Assembly: GCF_002127325.2 (NCBI RefSeq)
Contig: NC_035447.2
Span: forward strand, 29,261,249 to 29,325,248
Direction of reading: 5' to 3'
Length of the DNA: 64,000 nucleotides
DNA from: Helianthus annuus
Taxonomy: Eukaryota; Streptophyta; Magnoliopsida; Asterales; Asteraceae
Under the pieces are notes generated by a model. That model had not been told where the DNA came from, searched no databases, and was given only the letters and a program-made list of their open reading frames with translations. Position numbers and translations under genes: made by a program. This document shows positions 1-10,834 of the stretch, piece after piece. Within the stretch, counting starts at the first letter, position 1; the number at the start of each line of letters is the position of its first letter.

Positions 1-74
1 GAAACATCCCTTCTGCCGAAAGCAACTTCACCAACCCCATCACCTTTTTCACCAACCTTTCACATCAGATCAGA

Positions 75-535
75 TTGTGTCAGAGCTCTCGAAAGATATC
101 TTTCGACATCGAAAGATTATCCTTCGACATCTGTCGACATCTGTCGATCAAGGAAGGCTCGAAAGATTACTATCTTTCGACCCATCCTTCGAAGTCTGAA
201 TCATATCCTTCGAGAAAGGAATCTTTTCGAAAGACTAGTGTCCGAAAGATTAGGATCCTTCGTATTGGTGAATCTTTCGAGATTTGTTGTCCGAAAGATA
301 GGGATTTAGCTCGAAAGATAAGGATCTTTCAAAGGAGAATCCTTCGAGCTCTTGAATCTTTCGAAATCATTGTTCGAGACTCAACAGTAATCTTTCGAGT
401 ACTGTTGATCCTTCGAACAATAGTTAATCTTTCGATTGTGGTCAGTTTGTTGTTAACAAGTTTCTGTGATTTCAGATCCTTCGACCAGGATCCTTCGGCT
501 GTGTATCTTTCGAATCATTCTTACTTAGCATTTAT
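75..535 (+). repeat. Leader repeat cluster: iterated CTTTCGA / CCTTCGA motif
   Basis: The untranslated leader upstream of gag is packed with about 25 copies, in both orientations, of an eight to ten base motif of the type ATCTTTCGA or ATCCTTCGA and its complement TCGAAAGAT. Copies are 10-25 bases apart. The same motif is iterated in the 3' LTR of this element (about 9868-10020) but not in gag or pol. An ORF spans the cluster (75-737), but it overlaps the gag start in another frame and looks like a shadow. The text TGTGATTTCAG before 475 resembles a 3' splice site. Function is unknown. Confidence 0.85.
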
Positions 536-549
536 TTTGCTCATCTATC

Positions 550-3500
550 ATGAATCCGAGTTGGTGGGGAAGTCCGGCTCCAGACAGTGGAAAATACATG
601 AATACCAGTCAATCTCCATCATGGGCCGAATCTCCGGTATCTACATCCTCACAAACAAATGCCACTCCAGCTGGTCAATGGGCGTTTGTTTCAAATCAAA
701 CTCCGAGTATTCAAAGTCTTCTACTAAGCGAAAGTGAAACCGGAAGTTTGAACAGGCCTCCAAAGTTGATGCATCTTCATGAATATCCAGGATGGGTTGA
801 TCGTTTCCATACATACATTCTTGGTCAAAATACAGAGTTGTGGTTGCGGTTCACTACGGAATTCGATCAAACTATCGAGGTTGCTGCTTCTTCGACAGCT
901 ACATTTGCCGATCTTCCTGAGGATCAAAAGAAGACGTATGACTTAGAAAAGAAAGCATACGCTATCCTCACTCAAGCACTGAGCAAGGATATTTATCATC
1001 AGTTCGTCAGTTTCAAGACTACGAAGAAGCTGTGGGATGCATTGAAGACGAGAGGAGTAGGTAATGAGGCCACACGTCAACTACGACGAGATCTACTGAA
1101 GAAAGAATTCGATGGCTTCACATGTATGGATAAGGAGTCCTTGGGAGATATGACAAGCCGTTTCTATCATCTACTTACTGAGCTGACAAACTTTGAAGTC
1201 ACAACGACTCCAACAGAGGTGGTAAAGAAGTTTGCCGATGCATTGCCTCCTCAATGGAATAACTTCCTGGAAATCTTGAAGTACAACGGAACGTTGAGAA
1301 CTACAAATATCAACGATTTCGTGCAGCTTCTGGAGAACAAGGATCAGGAAGAAACGTTGAAGGCAAAGAGAGTTGCAGTGCCACAGAATCCAGAGATGTA
1401 TTATGGCACCTCCACTTCTTCATCTGCAAAAGCCGGTTCACATGCTCCACTTCAAACAGCGTTTGTCACAAGCACGGATATGTATGGCAATCCAGTGCAA
1501 GTTCCTATAAAGCCGCCTCTAACCACAGATCTGTATGGAAATCCAATACAACCACCTCCTCCTCCTCCTGCTCAACAACCACAATATGCGTGTTATGGAG
1601 GAACATCATCTGCAGGCCAACAATCAAAGCCAAATACAGTACAGCTTGACACTTCAAGCTTCTCTAAAGTCAGTGTAGAAGTAGCTAAGGAACACATGGA
1701 GCTACTTAACACTGTAGTAAGCGCGTACTGTGGGTTGATAGAAGGTCAGATTGGCAACATTAATCTGACACAAGAAGATTACAGGCAGATTGATAAAGAG
1801 GAGATGGACTTGATGGACATCAAGTGGGCCTTTGCGAGTGCAGTGAGAAGAGCAAAGGATTGGATGGAAAGTACCGGCAGAACCAGCTTGGAAAGCAAGC
1901 GAGACACCAAGTATGGGTTCGATAAACAAGCTGTAAAGTGCTTCAACTGTGGTGAACGGGGTCACTTCAAAAGGGAGTGCACAAAGCCAGCCCAGCACGG
2001 GAATCAAAACCCCTTCAGAAACCAAGGCAACCAGCAGAACAGAAACAATGATCGTACATTGGTGCCTGTCAACAACCAAACCAACCGAGCACTTGCAGTT
2101 CAGGTGGATGAAGGTTGTGACTGGTCAATCCAGTTGGGTGGTGATGCTCCTGATGGAACAGCATGTTTTGCTCAGATTGTGAAGGAGCTAGTTCACACCA
2201 ATGGTGGAGAATCTTCTGCCAGTGGTGATGAATCGTCTGAAGATGAAGACTCCTCTGGATACAGTAGGAGCGTTGATGAAGAATCATCCAATTCTGGTGA
2301 TGATCATGTGGGTGAGACATCTAATGTTTCGGATGATATTGACATTGATGAACTCTTGGGGGAAGCTGTAGCAGAAACTCAAAGAAGATCTATTCTGGTG
2401 GATCAAGCTGCTTACTCTTCGTCTTCTCTCCATTCAGCCTTTATGGCTAATGTCGACGGTTCATCAAGTCAGGTATGTGTCGATGAACCCACTGCTGTTA
2501 ATTGTGATGAATGTGCTAGGTTGCATGCTAGATGTGCCGATCTTGAGAAAAGTATGTCTGAGTTGCAAGGCAAACATGATGCTTTACAAGCTAGTTTGTT
2601 TGACTTGCAAGACAAACATACTACTGTGAATGAGAATTTGAGTGATTTGCAAAGTAAGCATGACGCTTTGCAAGAGAAATATGATGTGACATTCATCCAC
2701 AATCAGAAGTTGACTGTGGACCTCTCTAAATGCACAGAAGCCAACATGTTTTATGAAAACCATGAAAAAGAATTTAAGTCAGTAATTGAAACATTAAAGA
2801 AGGATAAAACTGAACTGACTAAAATGGTTTCAAGAAAACAAACTGATATTAATCTGTATATATCTCGCCTTGAGAATATGCAAAAAGAGATGGCTTGTGT
2901 GAAAACCGAAAGTGATGCGATCCAGCTCAAGCTAGACAGTTATTTGAGTTCTAGCTATGTGTTAGATCACATCATTGACGTTCAGAAGGAAAAGAGAGAT
3001 GTCACATGCATAGGGTACAAGAAGTGTCCACCACCAGTGAGACATAATTATGATGCCATGCCTGATGAAGAGGACAGGGTATTCTTTGAACCTTCTGTGC
3101 CTCTGGATGTTAAGGAGTTTGCTGCAGGACTCGGATACCAAAAGGAAGTATCCTCAGATTCAGATGTGTCAGCAGATACATTTGTGAGTGCTGAACAGAA
3201 TCAAGATCCTCCAGTTGTGATTGAGGATGCTGATTCGTCTGATGATGAATCTGATGATACTGTCCCAGCAAAGTCTGATGCGGTAGTCAAAAATGAGGAC
3301 ATACCTCTTGAGAATCACATTCTATGTGATCCCCCTGTCAAACCCGCTAAGACTGTTGCAACTGAGTCCTCGTCTGAGAAGAAGTCGGAGAGTGTGAATT
3401 TGCTGTACACTCTAGTTGGTGATGATAAAATTTACTCAGACAAAGATTTTCCCATTAAGAATGTTAATCAATCCTTAATCTGCAAAGTCTTTGAGAATTC

Positions 3501-4335
3501 GACGAGTAAGTTCTTGGGAAAGGCAGGACCTAAAGTTACAGTTACACAGTGTCCTCCTATTCCAAAAGCTGAAATTCGAAAGCAGTTTGGTAACAAGAAA
3601 CTGCCAACAGTACCAACACAGCAAAATCACACCAAACCCAAAGGTAAAACACCGGCTCAAGCTAACAAGAAGCCGAACCAAAAGAAGAAGAAAAATGTTA
3701 ACTTTGTGAAATCGACGGGAACAGACAAAATTGAAAAGTTTGAAAACCAATCTAACTTAGATTTTGTCAAGAAAGCTTTTGTCGAGAAAAGAAATGAACC
3801 AAGCAGTTCAAAACCTAGTACCTCGGGTTCACAAAGTTCAACATCTTCGGGTAGACGATCACATGATTCTTCGGGGTTTGTAGAACGAAGATCATGTTTT
3901 GAGTGTGGAACCATTGGGCACATTATTAGAAACTGCCCATATCTTCATAAGCAGAAAGGAAAGGTTGATGATCCCCGTGGCAAAACTGACCGTAAGCCAA
4001 CTGTTTCCACAAAACAAGATCCCCGCCTTGTAAAAGAAAGGGAAAAGAAACAGAAACGCCAACAGGTCAAAAGAATAGAAAAAGCGATTAAAACCGATGC
4101 GGTTCAAAAACAATCTGTTGTTGTAAAACCAGACAATTCTAAAACTTCAAATTCTCAAGAAGTTAAACTTTTAAAGAAAAACACTGGTGAAACCAAACAG
4201 ACTTGGAAACCAAAAACGGTTACTGAATCAGGGGGACCATCACAATTCACCAACCATCAAAGACAAGAAGTTATTGTCATTGATGAAAATGGAAGACCCA
4301 AGACCACAATGGCTTGGGTCCCCATCTCCAACTAA
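550..4335 (+). CDS. gag: Gag polyprotein of copia-1, 1261 aa, two CCHC zinc knuckles
   Basis: This is the structural protein that forms the virus-like particle and binds element RNA. The N-terminal third (about residues 60-270) looks like the UBN2/copia gag domain, followed by a proline run near residue 336. The first zinc knuckle, CFNCGERGHFKREC, is at about residues 464-477. A long acidic, Ser-rich and coiled-coil stretch follows (about 550-800), then a Lys-rich region and a second knuckle, CFECGTIGHIIRNC, at about 1116-1129. The protein ends WVPISN at a TAA. That makes it much longer than a typical Ty1/copia gag, as in Sirevirus relatives. The ATG at 550 is the first in-frame Met after the motif-rich leader. 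Pol follows in the same frame after two stops (4333 TAA, 4342 TGA). Confidence 0.9.
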   Translation: MNPSWWGSPAPDSGKYMNTSQSPSWAESPVSTSSQTNATPAGQWAFVSNQTPSIQSLLLSESETGSLNRPPKLMHLHEYPGWVDRFHTYILGQNTELWLRFTTEFDQTIEVAASSTATFADLPEDQKKTYDLEKKAYAILTQALSKDIYHQFVSFKTTKKLWDALKTRGVGNEATRQLRRDLLKKEFDGFTCMDKESLGDMTSRFYHLLTELTNFEVTTTPTEVVKKFADALPPQWNNFLEILKYNGTLRTTNINDFVQLLENKDQEETLKAKRVAVPQNPEMYYGTSTSSSAKAGSHAPLQTAFVTSTDMYGNPVQVPIKPPLTTDLYGNPIQPPPPPPAQQPQYACYGGTSSAGQQSKPNTVQLDTSSFSKVSVEVAKEHMELLNTVVSAYCGLIEGQIGNINLTQEDYRQIDKEEMDLMDIKWAFASAVRRAKDWMESTGRTSLESKRDTKYGFDKQAVKCFNCGERGHFKRECTKPAQHGNQNPFRNQGNQQNRNNDRTLVPVNNQTNRALAVQVDEGCDWSIQLGGDAPDGTACFAQIVKELVHTNGGESSASGDESSEDEDSSGYSRSVDEESSNSGDDHVGETSNVSDDIDIDELLGEAVAETQRRSILVDQAAYSSSSLHSAFMANVDGSSSQVCVDEPTAVNCDECARLHARCADLEKSMSELQGKHDALQASLFDLQDKHTTVNENLSDLQSKHDALQEKYDVTFIHNQKLTVDLSKCTEANMFYENHEKEFKSVIETLKKDKTELTKMVSRKQTDINLYISRLENMQKEMACVKTESDAIQLKLDSYLSSSYVLDHIIDVQKEKRDVTCIGYKKCPPPVRHNYDAMPDEEDRVFFEPSVPLDVKEFAAGLGYQKEVSSDSDVSADTFVSAEQNQDPPVVIEDADSSDDESDDTVPAKSDAVVKNEDIPLENHILCDPPVKPAKTVATESSSEKKSESVNLLYTLVGDDKIYSDKDFPIKNVNQSLICKVFENSTSKFLGKAGPKVTVTQCPPIPKAEIRKQFGNKKLPTVPTQQNHTKPKGKTPAQANKKPNQKKKKNVNFVKSTGTDKIEKFENQSNLDFVKKAFVEKRNEPSSSKPSTSGSQSSTSSGRRSHDSSGFVERRSCFECGTIGHIIRNCPYLHKQKGKVDDPRGKTDRKPTVSTKQDPRLVKEREKKQKRQQVKRIEKAIKTDAVQKQSVVVKPDNSKTSNSQEVKLLKKNTGETKQTWKPKTVTESGGPSQFTNHQRQEVIVIDENGRPKTTMAWVPISN

Positions 4336-4350
4336 TTCATTTGAGTTCAT

Positions 4351-7300
4351 GTGCAGGGTGCTTCAGGAGGAACTATCAGTAGTCATTGGATTGTTGATAG
4401 TGGGGCATCCAGGCACATGACGGGCGACATGAAGCTTCTCTACGACGTTAAATCTATTAGAGGAGGTTATGTTGCTTTTGCTGGAGATAAAGGTGGATAC
4501 ATTACGGGAGAAGGAATGATATCTAACGGGATTGTCAGCTTTGACAAGATCAATTTTGTGCAACAACTTGATCACAATCTTCTTAGTGTTTCTCAAATCT
4601 GTGACAAGAAATTTTCAGTACACTTTGATGCTAATGGATGTTATGTGCTGAAGCCCGGCTTCAAAATTCCAAAAGAATGGATTCTCTTGTCGGCTCCAAG
4701 GATAAATGATTTGTACGTCCTTGACATGAGCCAAGCTATTACTACGTCTGCACAAGCAACTTGTTTCGTTTCCAAAGCCACAGAAAAAGACACTATCTCT
4801 TGGCACAGACGAATGGGTCACATTCACTTACGCAAAATGAATCATTTGGTTTCAAATGAATTGGTGAATGGTGTTCCCCTCAAAAATTTCCATCTTCAAG
4901 ACATCTGTGTTTCGTGCCAGAAAGGAAAACAAACAAAGAAGAAGCACCCTACAAAGAAGATCAACACAGTGGCAGTTCCTCTTGAACGTTTGCACATGGA
5001 TTTGTTCGGTCCTGTCAAGCACAAGAGTATTCGGGGTGATCAATACTGCCTCGTGGTTACTGATGATTATTCAAGATTTTCTTGGGTTGCGTTCATGGCA
5101 CACAAGAGTGAAACCTTTGGCATCATCAAAAACTTGATCATTCAGATTGAGAATTTGTATAAGTTGAAGGTTAGGCGGATACGTAGCGACAATGGTACTG
5201 AATTTAAAAATCATTCCATGGCGGAGTTCTGCACTTCAAAGGGTATTCTTCATGAGTTTAGTGCAGCTTATACTCCTCAACAGAATGGTGTCGCTGAACG
5301 TAAGAACCGCACATTGATCGAGACTGCTAGGACAATGTTGGTAGAGTCACAGTTACCCATTCCATTCTGGACTGAAGCTGTGGCCTCTGCATGTTACACA
5401 TTGAACAGAGTCCTTACAGTCAAAAGACACAACAAGACCTGCTTCGAGCTTCTTCAAAAACGGAAACCAGATTTGTCTTATCTAGAACCGTTTGGAGCTC
5501 CATGCACAATCATCGATCCTAATGGAAAGTTTGGGGCAAGAGCAATTGACGGATACTTTCTTGGGTATGCCACCCCTAACTTACGAGTCTGGAATCTAGA
5601 GACTAAAAGGGTCGAGGAATGGTCTGAGGTCAGAGTACAAAGGCACACCTTGCCAGTCAAAAATCCGGGTCAACCTTGGATGTTTGAGTATGATGACTTC
5701 TTCAATTCGATCAATGTTGAAGCCGTTGAAGAAAATGCTGCGGCTAGGATGTTTTTCGAGAGTGACAATGCAACAGTTTCACCGGTGGTTCGTCCGATTC
5801 TTGTTAATCAAGAACCATCTTCTTCGGTGAACAATAATACTCTCAACAATGAGGATTTTCATGATGCAAACGAATTGAACGAATCTTCAGAGGATGATGA
5901 ATTTCTAGATGCAGATCAAGAAGCTCCTACAACAGCAGTTCATGGTACTTCAGAGGGTACTCCTCCAGTGGATACACATCGAACAGCTGAGACTACTGCA
6001 TCATCTTCTTCGTCAATTCCGGGTCTTGAATTGGTTGTTGATCTTAACCTCAACAATCTGGGTATAAATGTTCCAGTTCCAGATAATCCAGAAACAAGGA
6101 TTCATAATACCCATCCTCAACAAAACATCATTGGAAATGTGCAAAGTGGCGTTCAAACAAGAAACATGTTGCGAAACAACAACAATGCAGGCTTGTATGC
6201 AGCTATTCGGGAATCCGGGCAACAAAACGACTGGTCCTTCGCGTGTTATGTCTCACAAGAAGAACCAAGAACGTGGAAAGAAGCCTTGAAAGATAATGCT
6301 TGGGTTGAAGCAATGCAGGAAGAACTGCAACAATTCCAGAAGCTGGGTGTCTGGAAACTCGTAGAGAAACCTGCTGGATACAAGAAGATTGGTACCCGTT
6401 GGGTTTTCAAATGCAAAAAGGATGACCGCGGAGTTGTTATCCGAAACAAAGCTCGTTTAGTCGTTCAAGGTTTTCGTCAGATTGAAGGGATCGACTACAA
6501 CGAAGTCTATGCACCAGTGGCACGTCTCGAAGCAATTCGAATCTTTCTAGCCTATGCGTCCTTCAAAGGATTCAAGGTTTATCAGATGGACGTGAAAAGT
6601 GCATTTTTACATGGTGTGGTTGAAGAAGAGGTGTACGTTGAACAACCTCCAGGTTTTGAAGATCCTATCCATCCCGATCGGGTTTGGTTGCTCAACAAAG
6701 CTCTTTATGGTCTTCATCAAGCACCACGAGCTTGGTATGCAACCTTATCTCACTATCTGCTGGAGAACGGTTTTCGTAGAGGTCTTATCGACTGTACTCT
6801 CTTCATCAAAGAACAAGATGGAGATCTTCTTCTGGTACAGGTATACGTTGATGACATTATTTTTGGTTCTACTAATGATGTCTTGTGTAGGGAATTCGAG
6901 CGCATTATGCAGGATAAATTCGAGATGAGTGCTATGGGGGAAATGACCTTCTTCTTGGGCCTACAAGTACAACAAACGGAGTCTGGGATATTCATTCATC
7001 AGACTAAATATGTTGGTGACATCTTGAGCCGGTTCCAGATGTCTGATGCAACGCCCATTGGTACCCCATTGCCAACTAATCACGGAATTACTCCAGACTT
7101 GAAGGGAGAAGCTGTTAGCCCTTCTATCTATCGCGCCATGATCGGATCTCTCATGTACCTCACAGCATCAAGGCCAGACATAATGTACCCAACGTGCCTG
7201 CTTGCTAGATATCAAGTTAACCCGAAGGCCTCACATCTTGCTGCTGTTAAAAGGATTTTTCGTTATTTGAAGGCATACCCTGACACCGGTCTGTGGTACC

Positions 7301-7791
7301 CTAGGGATAATAACTTTGAATTGGTAGCTTTCAGTGATTCTGATTTTGGCGGATGCAAAATCGACGGCAAGTCGACAACGGCTGGATGTCAGTTCTTAGG
7401 AAATCGCCTAGTCACATGGCAGTGCAAGAAGCAGACGTGTGTAGCTACATCAACATGCGAAGCTGAATACATTGCTGCCTCAAGTTGTTGCTCCCAAGTT
7501 CTTTGGATCCAACAACAGATGCGGGACTACGGTTTTGAATTCCTAACTACTCCTATTTACGTTGATAATTCTGCTGCTTTAGATATCACTAGAAATCCTG
7601 TGCAGCATTCAAAGACCTAACACATCGAAATCAAATATCACTTCATACGTGATTGCTTTGAGAAAAGGCTAATCGATGTTGTTAAGGTCCACACCGATGA
7701 CCAACGTGCCGACTTATTTACCAAAGCATTTGACAAATCAAGATTTGACTTTTTATTATTGGTAAACGGCATTAAGGTCAAGCAAGAGTAA
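4351..7791 (+). pseudogene. pol: Pol polyprotein of copia-1 (PR-INT-RT-RNase H), nonsense codon near the end
   Basis: The enzyme polyprotein is open from just after the gag stops to 7620. Motifs in order: protease [10 protein letters not shown] (about 4396); integrase zinc region WHRRMGH...CVSCQKGK (about 4800-4930); integrase core [15 protein letters not shown] and SDNGTEF (about 5000-5210), then [11 protein letters not shown]; reverse transcriptase [22 protein letters not shown] and YVDDIIFGS (about 6500-6870); RNase H SDSDFGG and CEAEYIAA (about 7330-7475). At 7618 a TAA interrupts the conserved HSKT-HIEIKYHF segment (a Lys codon is expected there). The same frame then continues to 7791. 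There is no convincing ATG: the open frame has GTG at 4351, so translation needs readthrough, frameshifting or splicing from gag. Confidence 0.9.
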
Positions 7792-7972
7792 AACCAGCAT
7801 CGGAAAATCATTTTTGTAAATATCTTTGTGTGTTTTTAAATTTATCTTAGTTTATTGATTTTAGGGGGAGTAAATCCAAAAATCGGAAAATACAAAAACA
7901 TCGAAAAATTTCAAAAAACACAAAAACAATAGAAAAACAAAAATGAGTTTCCTGGCGAGAAAAAGAGAAAAT

Positions 7973-7994
7973 GATAGTACATCAGTGGTCTATC
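7973..7994 (+). other. Conserved hairpin, GATAG stem with ACATCAGTGG loop
   Basis: GATAG and CTATC can pair around a loop containing ACATCAGTGG. The same loop with a pairing stem is found in copia-E (26242-26263), copia-B (32085-32106) and copia-D (63668-63689), each in sense orientation of its element. Only the sequence and pairing are visible. A role in RNA is inferred. Confidence 0.6.
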
Positions 7995-8320
7995 CAAACC
8001 TCTTTAAATCTTAAATGAAAAACGATAAGCAGCTCTATATAAGATGTATCGGTAGGCTCACAATCATTTTAAAGTGTGCAGGGCGATATAAATCTTAATC
8101 GACTGAAGACCAGGTGGGAACCATTCATTGGCATATGGTCTTAGTACCGAAATTTCGTTTGATAGATTGCCGAGGCTCTGAGATATTCGGTCTTTATGCT
8201 GCTTATCATCTGGGTATCATGGTTGTATCTTTTACCAGAAAATAACGGGGACACAAGTCTAGATCTTCCATGATACTATACATACGTGTACATATTACAT
8301 ACTGCATACTGCATTCGACC

Positions 8321-8537
8321 TCAATAAGTGATAAACAATCACATGTCCATATCAAATAAGTGATAAAATATCACATTTATCCGGGTGTCAAGTTCGTCTC
8401 TCTGCTGTACGGAAGTACTGACCTGTTCACGGACTTGCACCTGTGCCCTCATGCATACGAAAATCAAGTTCCTCATCAATAAGTGATTATATCACAAAGG
8501 GCTTGTTTTCGAATCAAAATAAGTGAGTATCTCACAA
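8321..8537 (+). repeat. Four short GTGAT...ATCAC hairpins
   Basis: Four copies of AATAAGTGA(T/G) followed within a few bases by the complement (ATCAC or CTCAC) lie at about 8321-8342, 8353-8375, 8477-8495 and 8517-8535. The equivalent minus-strand region of copia-E has the same four, at about 25687-25705, 25723-25745, 25851-25872 and 25880-25900. Confidence 0.65.
8389..8437 (+). other. Conserved post-pol stem-loop (copy in copia-1)
   Basis: A 9-bp stem, CAAGTTCGT with ACGGACTTG (one G-U), encloses the conserved sense core CTGTACGGAAGTACTGACC. That core recurs in copia-A (three copies), copia-B (two), copia-D (one, degenerate) and copia-E (one), with different stem sequences. Confidence 0.6.
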
Positions 8538-9458
8538 TTTATACGGTCAAACAGATGATAATCGGTATACTCACCGGTAAGATGAACTCTCGTGCATACC
8601 TTGATACGGGAATGTGTCGTGATGTGGATGAACACCGGTCGGTAAGTATAAATCATACATTAACGTATCCTCTAAACATGATTACATCTGATAAGTTGAG
8701 CTTAAGTGGACAACAATACCGATAATTGTTATAGGATGCTTATCTTAATGTTAACTAACTGAACAACAAGAGCGTTTTGGCATGACCGTACACTGATATG
8801 ATTCTCTTACCCTCGAAACTCGCAAAAAGAATGTCTGTATATATTTATTTACTGCTTAACTTTTATTGTTTTCTTTTAAACAGTTTCGTCGTTTGGTGCA
8901 TATCAGCACGACATTAGCGGTGATGTCGTTTGATAACACTCAAAGGATTTTAAATTGTTGTCTTTTACTTTCAAAAATACCAAAAAGATTTTAGGTGTGT
9001 TTTAATATAAACTTTATAAAAGCCAAAAAGATTTTATTTCTGCTTTATTTTCGATCGTACGATGTTGGAGCTCAAGTTTTCGTTACCTGAAACCTGACTG
9101 AAAACCGAACTGACTAAATCTTCATAAACGGTCGAAATTTGCATGTTTTGAAAGTTAAAGACTAAAATTGACAAATTTTATTAAACTTTCAAACTGTCGG
9201 ACGGTGTTTGATTATGACATGGTCATTCGTGTGTCATTTGTTTATACTATATTCCAAGCAGTTGTTCTCATTACGCGTTTAGATTTCTTGCATGTGCAGA
9301 TTCTAAAGGCTAGGAGAACATGGTCGATGACAAGCCTTGGAATGAAGACACGACGAGAAGGCGCTCAAAAGATGAAGATGATCGAGTTGCTGCTGGCCAT
9401 CATCAACACCACAAGGATCTCACTTCATAAAGATAAAGTCTTTTCACGAGCATAACTC

Positions 9459-9706
9459 AAGGGGGAGCTTATGTTAAGGGGGAGTTTGTCAACACACTTC
9501 CTACATGATACGGGTAGTTTGTTGATACACTTTCTACTTTCAAGACGTGAAGACTCTGAAGATCCTCCGACATTGAAGACATGATAGGACATCAGAGTCT
9601 TGAAGACCTGAAGACCAAAGACCGTCGAAGTTCAAGACGAGTCTACACCTTTAGAAGAACAAGACAAAGCTTAGAGATCAAAGACAAAGCTACAGCCAAG
9701 GGGGAG
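9459..9706 (+). promoter_or_regulatory. Multiple polypurine tracts before the 3' LTR
   Basis: AAGGGGGAG occurs at 9459-9467, 9476-9484 and 9698-9706. The last lies two bases from the LTR start and is the likely plus-strand primer. A further AGGGGGAG is at 7863-7870. Repeated polypurine tracts are a known Sirevirus hallmark. Confidence 0.8.
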
Positions 9707-9708
9707 TT

Positions 9709-10348
9709 TGTTGGTGCACTTGTGTCTGTACTTTGTCTGTATTCGGTCTGTATGTAAACGATGTCCTTGTCAGTCCTGTAAGTTGACCAAGTCAACCGTC
9801 CTCCTGGTTTGACTCAGTCAACAGTTGAAAGAGATGTTGAAAGATGCACTGTCCCGAAGGATAAGAGATCGAAGGATGATGTGGATCCTTCGATCTCATC
9901 GAAAGATATGCTTCGAATGACTTGACCTCGAAAGGTGATCCTTCGAGGTACATGCTTATCCTTCGAACACTTAATCTTCGACAGATGATCCTTCGGACCA
10001 TCTGTCGAATCCTTCGGACATAGCATCTTGGGCTGGGTATAAATACCCATGCATGTGTTGAGTTTCAGTAGACAGACACAAGACAGAGAGAATACACCCA
10101 CACGGGCTGAGAGCATTCTGTCCAAAACTCACACACACACTTGAGAGTTTATAGAACACTTCTGTAAACATTGAGCTTGTAACCGAACCCTCATTGCATT
10201 AATACAAGTTGTGTTAATCGGTGAACTTGTGTGTTTGTTTCTCTACTTGCTACTAACTCGGTTTGCTTGCTAGCTTGGATTCCGCACTCGCTAGTAGGTT
10301 TGTATAACAAGGTTTAGGTTCGTAATCCTCCGCGAAAAGGGACCTACA
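9709..10348 (+). mobile_element. 3' LTR of copia-1 (640 bp)
   Basis: The LTR begins TGTTGGTGCA and ends GGGACCTACA, so it has TG...CA ends, and it directly follows a polypurine tract. A TATA box, GGGTATAAATACCC, lies at about 10034-10047. Upstream of it, 9868-10020 holds at least eight copies of the CCTTCGA/TCGAAAG motif that also fills the leader. Confidence 0.88.
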
Positions 10349-10834
10349 ATTACATTTTTATTTTACAGAGACGTATTGATCAATCTTAAGACAATATATA
10401 TTTATTTACATTCAGTTATAGCATGTTTTTTTTTCGGAATGTAACTAGATTAACTCATTTATTGTTATATCACTTCACTTGGAATGTCAGTGGATTTTTA
10501 ATTGGTTATTCTATGTTCGTTCAGTTATTATGATCGACGACAATTAATTACTTTTATACTTGCTATCGCTAAACAAAAGACCGTACATTACATACGTAAA
10601 AAGAACAAGCGACAGACACAAAAACTGCACCCACATTATTACTTAAAAAGTTAATGAACTTATGTAGCTATTAATATTTATTAGCCATCAATTTCTGTAA
10701 CTATCACATGCGAAAATGCGATTCAGTTATGATATAGAATGTAAGAGAAGAATTACTAGTTGGTTTCACATATACCATAAACTTTGAAATAATTATTTTC
10801 TTCTTAAACCAGAAAGTTTAGATATGTTTTGAAA
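10349..10834. other. Host DNA with no recognised feature
   Basis: AT-rich sequence between the copia-1 LTR and the left arm of the inverted duplication. I see no ORF, RNA gene or repeat that I can name. Confidence 0.5.

Larger units (their letters stand above)
7792..9708 (+). other. Post-pol non-coding region of copia-1 with conserved structured motifs
   Basis: This 1.9 kb has no long ORF, but it aligns by eye with the equivalent regions of copia-E (24737-26450, minus), copia-B (30717-32200, minus), copia-D (28030-28280 and 62820-63860, minus) and in part copia-A (53950-54720, minus). Shared signatures in sense orientation include a GATAGT...CTATC hairpin (7973-7994), a block CTGAGATA-n-GGTCTTTATGCT (about 8178-8202), a stem-loop with core CTGTACGG-AGTACTGACC (8389-8437), and four GTGAT...ATCAC mini-hairpins (8321-8537). 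Polypurine runs AGGGGGAG lie at 7863-7870, 9459-9467, 9476-9484 and 9698-9706. A short peptide-like stretch at 9318-9428 is shared with copia-E. Confidence 0.8.
1..10348 (+). mobile_element. Sirevirus-like Ty1/copia LTR retrotransposon (copia-1), 5' LTR outside window
   Basis: The window opens inside the leader of this element, so its 5' LTR and primer-binding site are not visible. The order is leader (1-549), gag (550-4335), pol (protease, integrase, reverse transcriptase, RNase H: 4351-7791), a long non-coding post-pol region (7792-9708) and a 3' LTR (9709-10348). Integrase before reverse transcriptase is the copia order. The long gag with two CCHC knuckles, the extended post-pol region and the repeated AAGGGGGAG polypurine tracts point to the Sirevirus group. 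Pol has one clear nonsense codon near its end, so the copy is probably dead. The right flank starts ATTAC. The TSD cannot be checked because the left end is missing. Confidence 0.92.

Noticed and set aside
75..737. 220-codon ORF in the copia-1 leader
   Set aside because: It consists of translated CTTTCGA repeats, starts at a non-ATG codon and overlaps gag in another frame.
3475..3923. Minus-strand ORFs inside copia-1 gag and similar antisense frames elsewhere
   Set aside because: Shadows of the long sense frame with no independent support.
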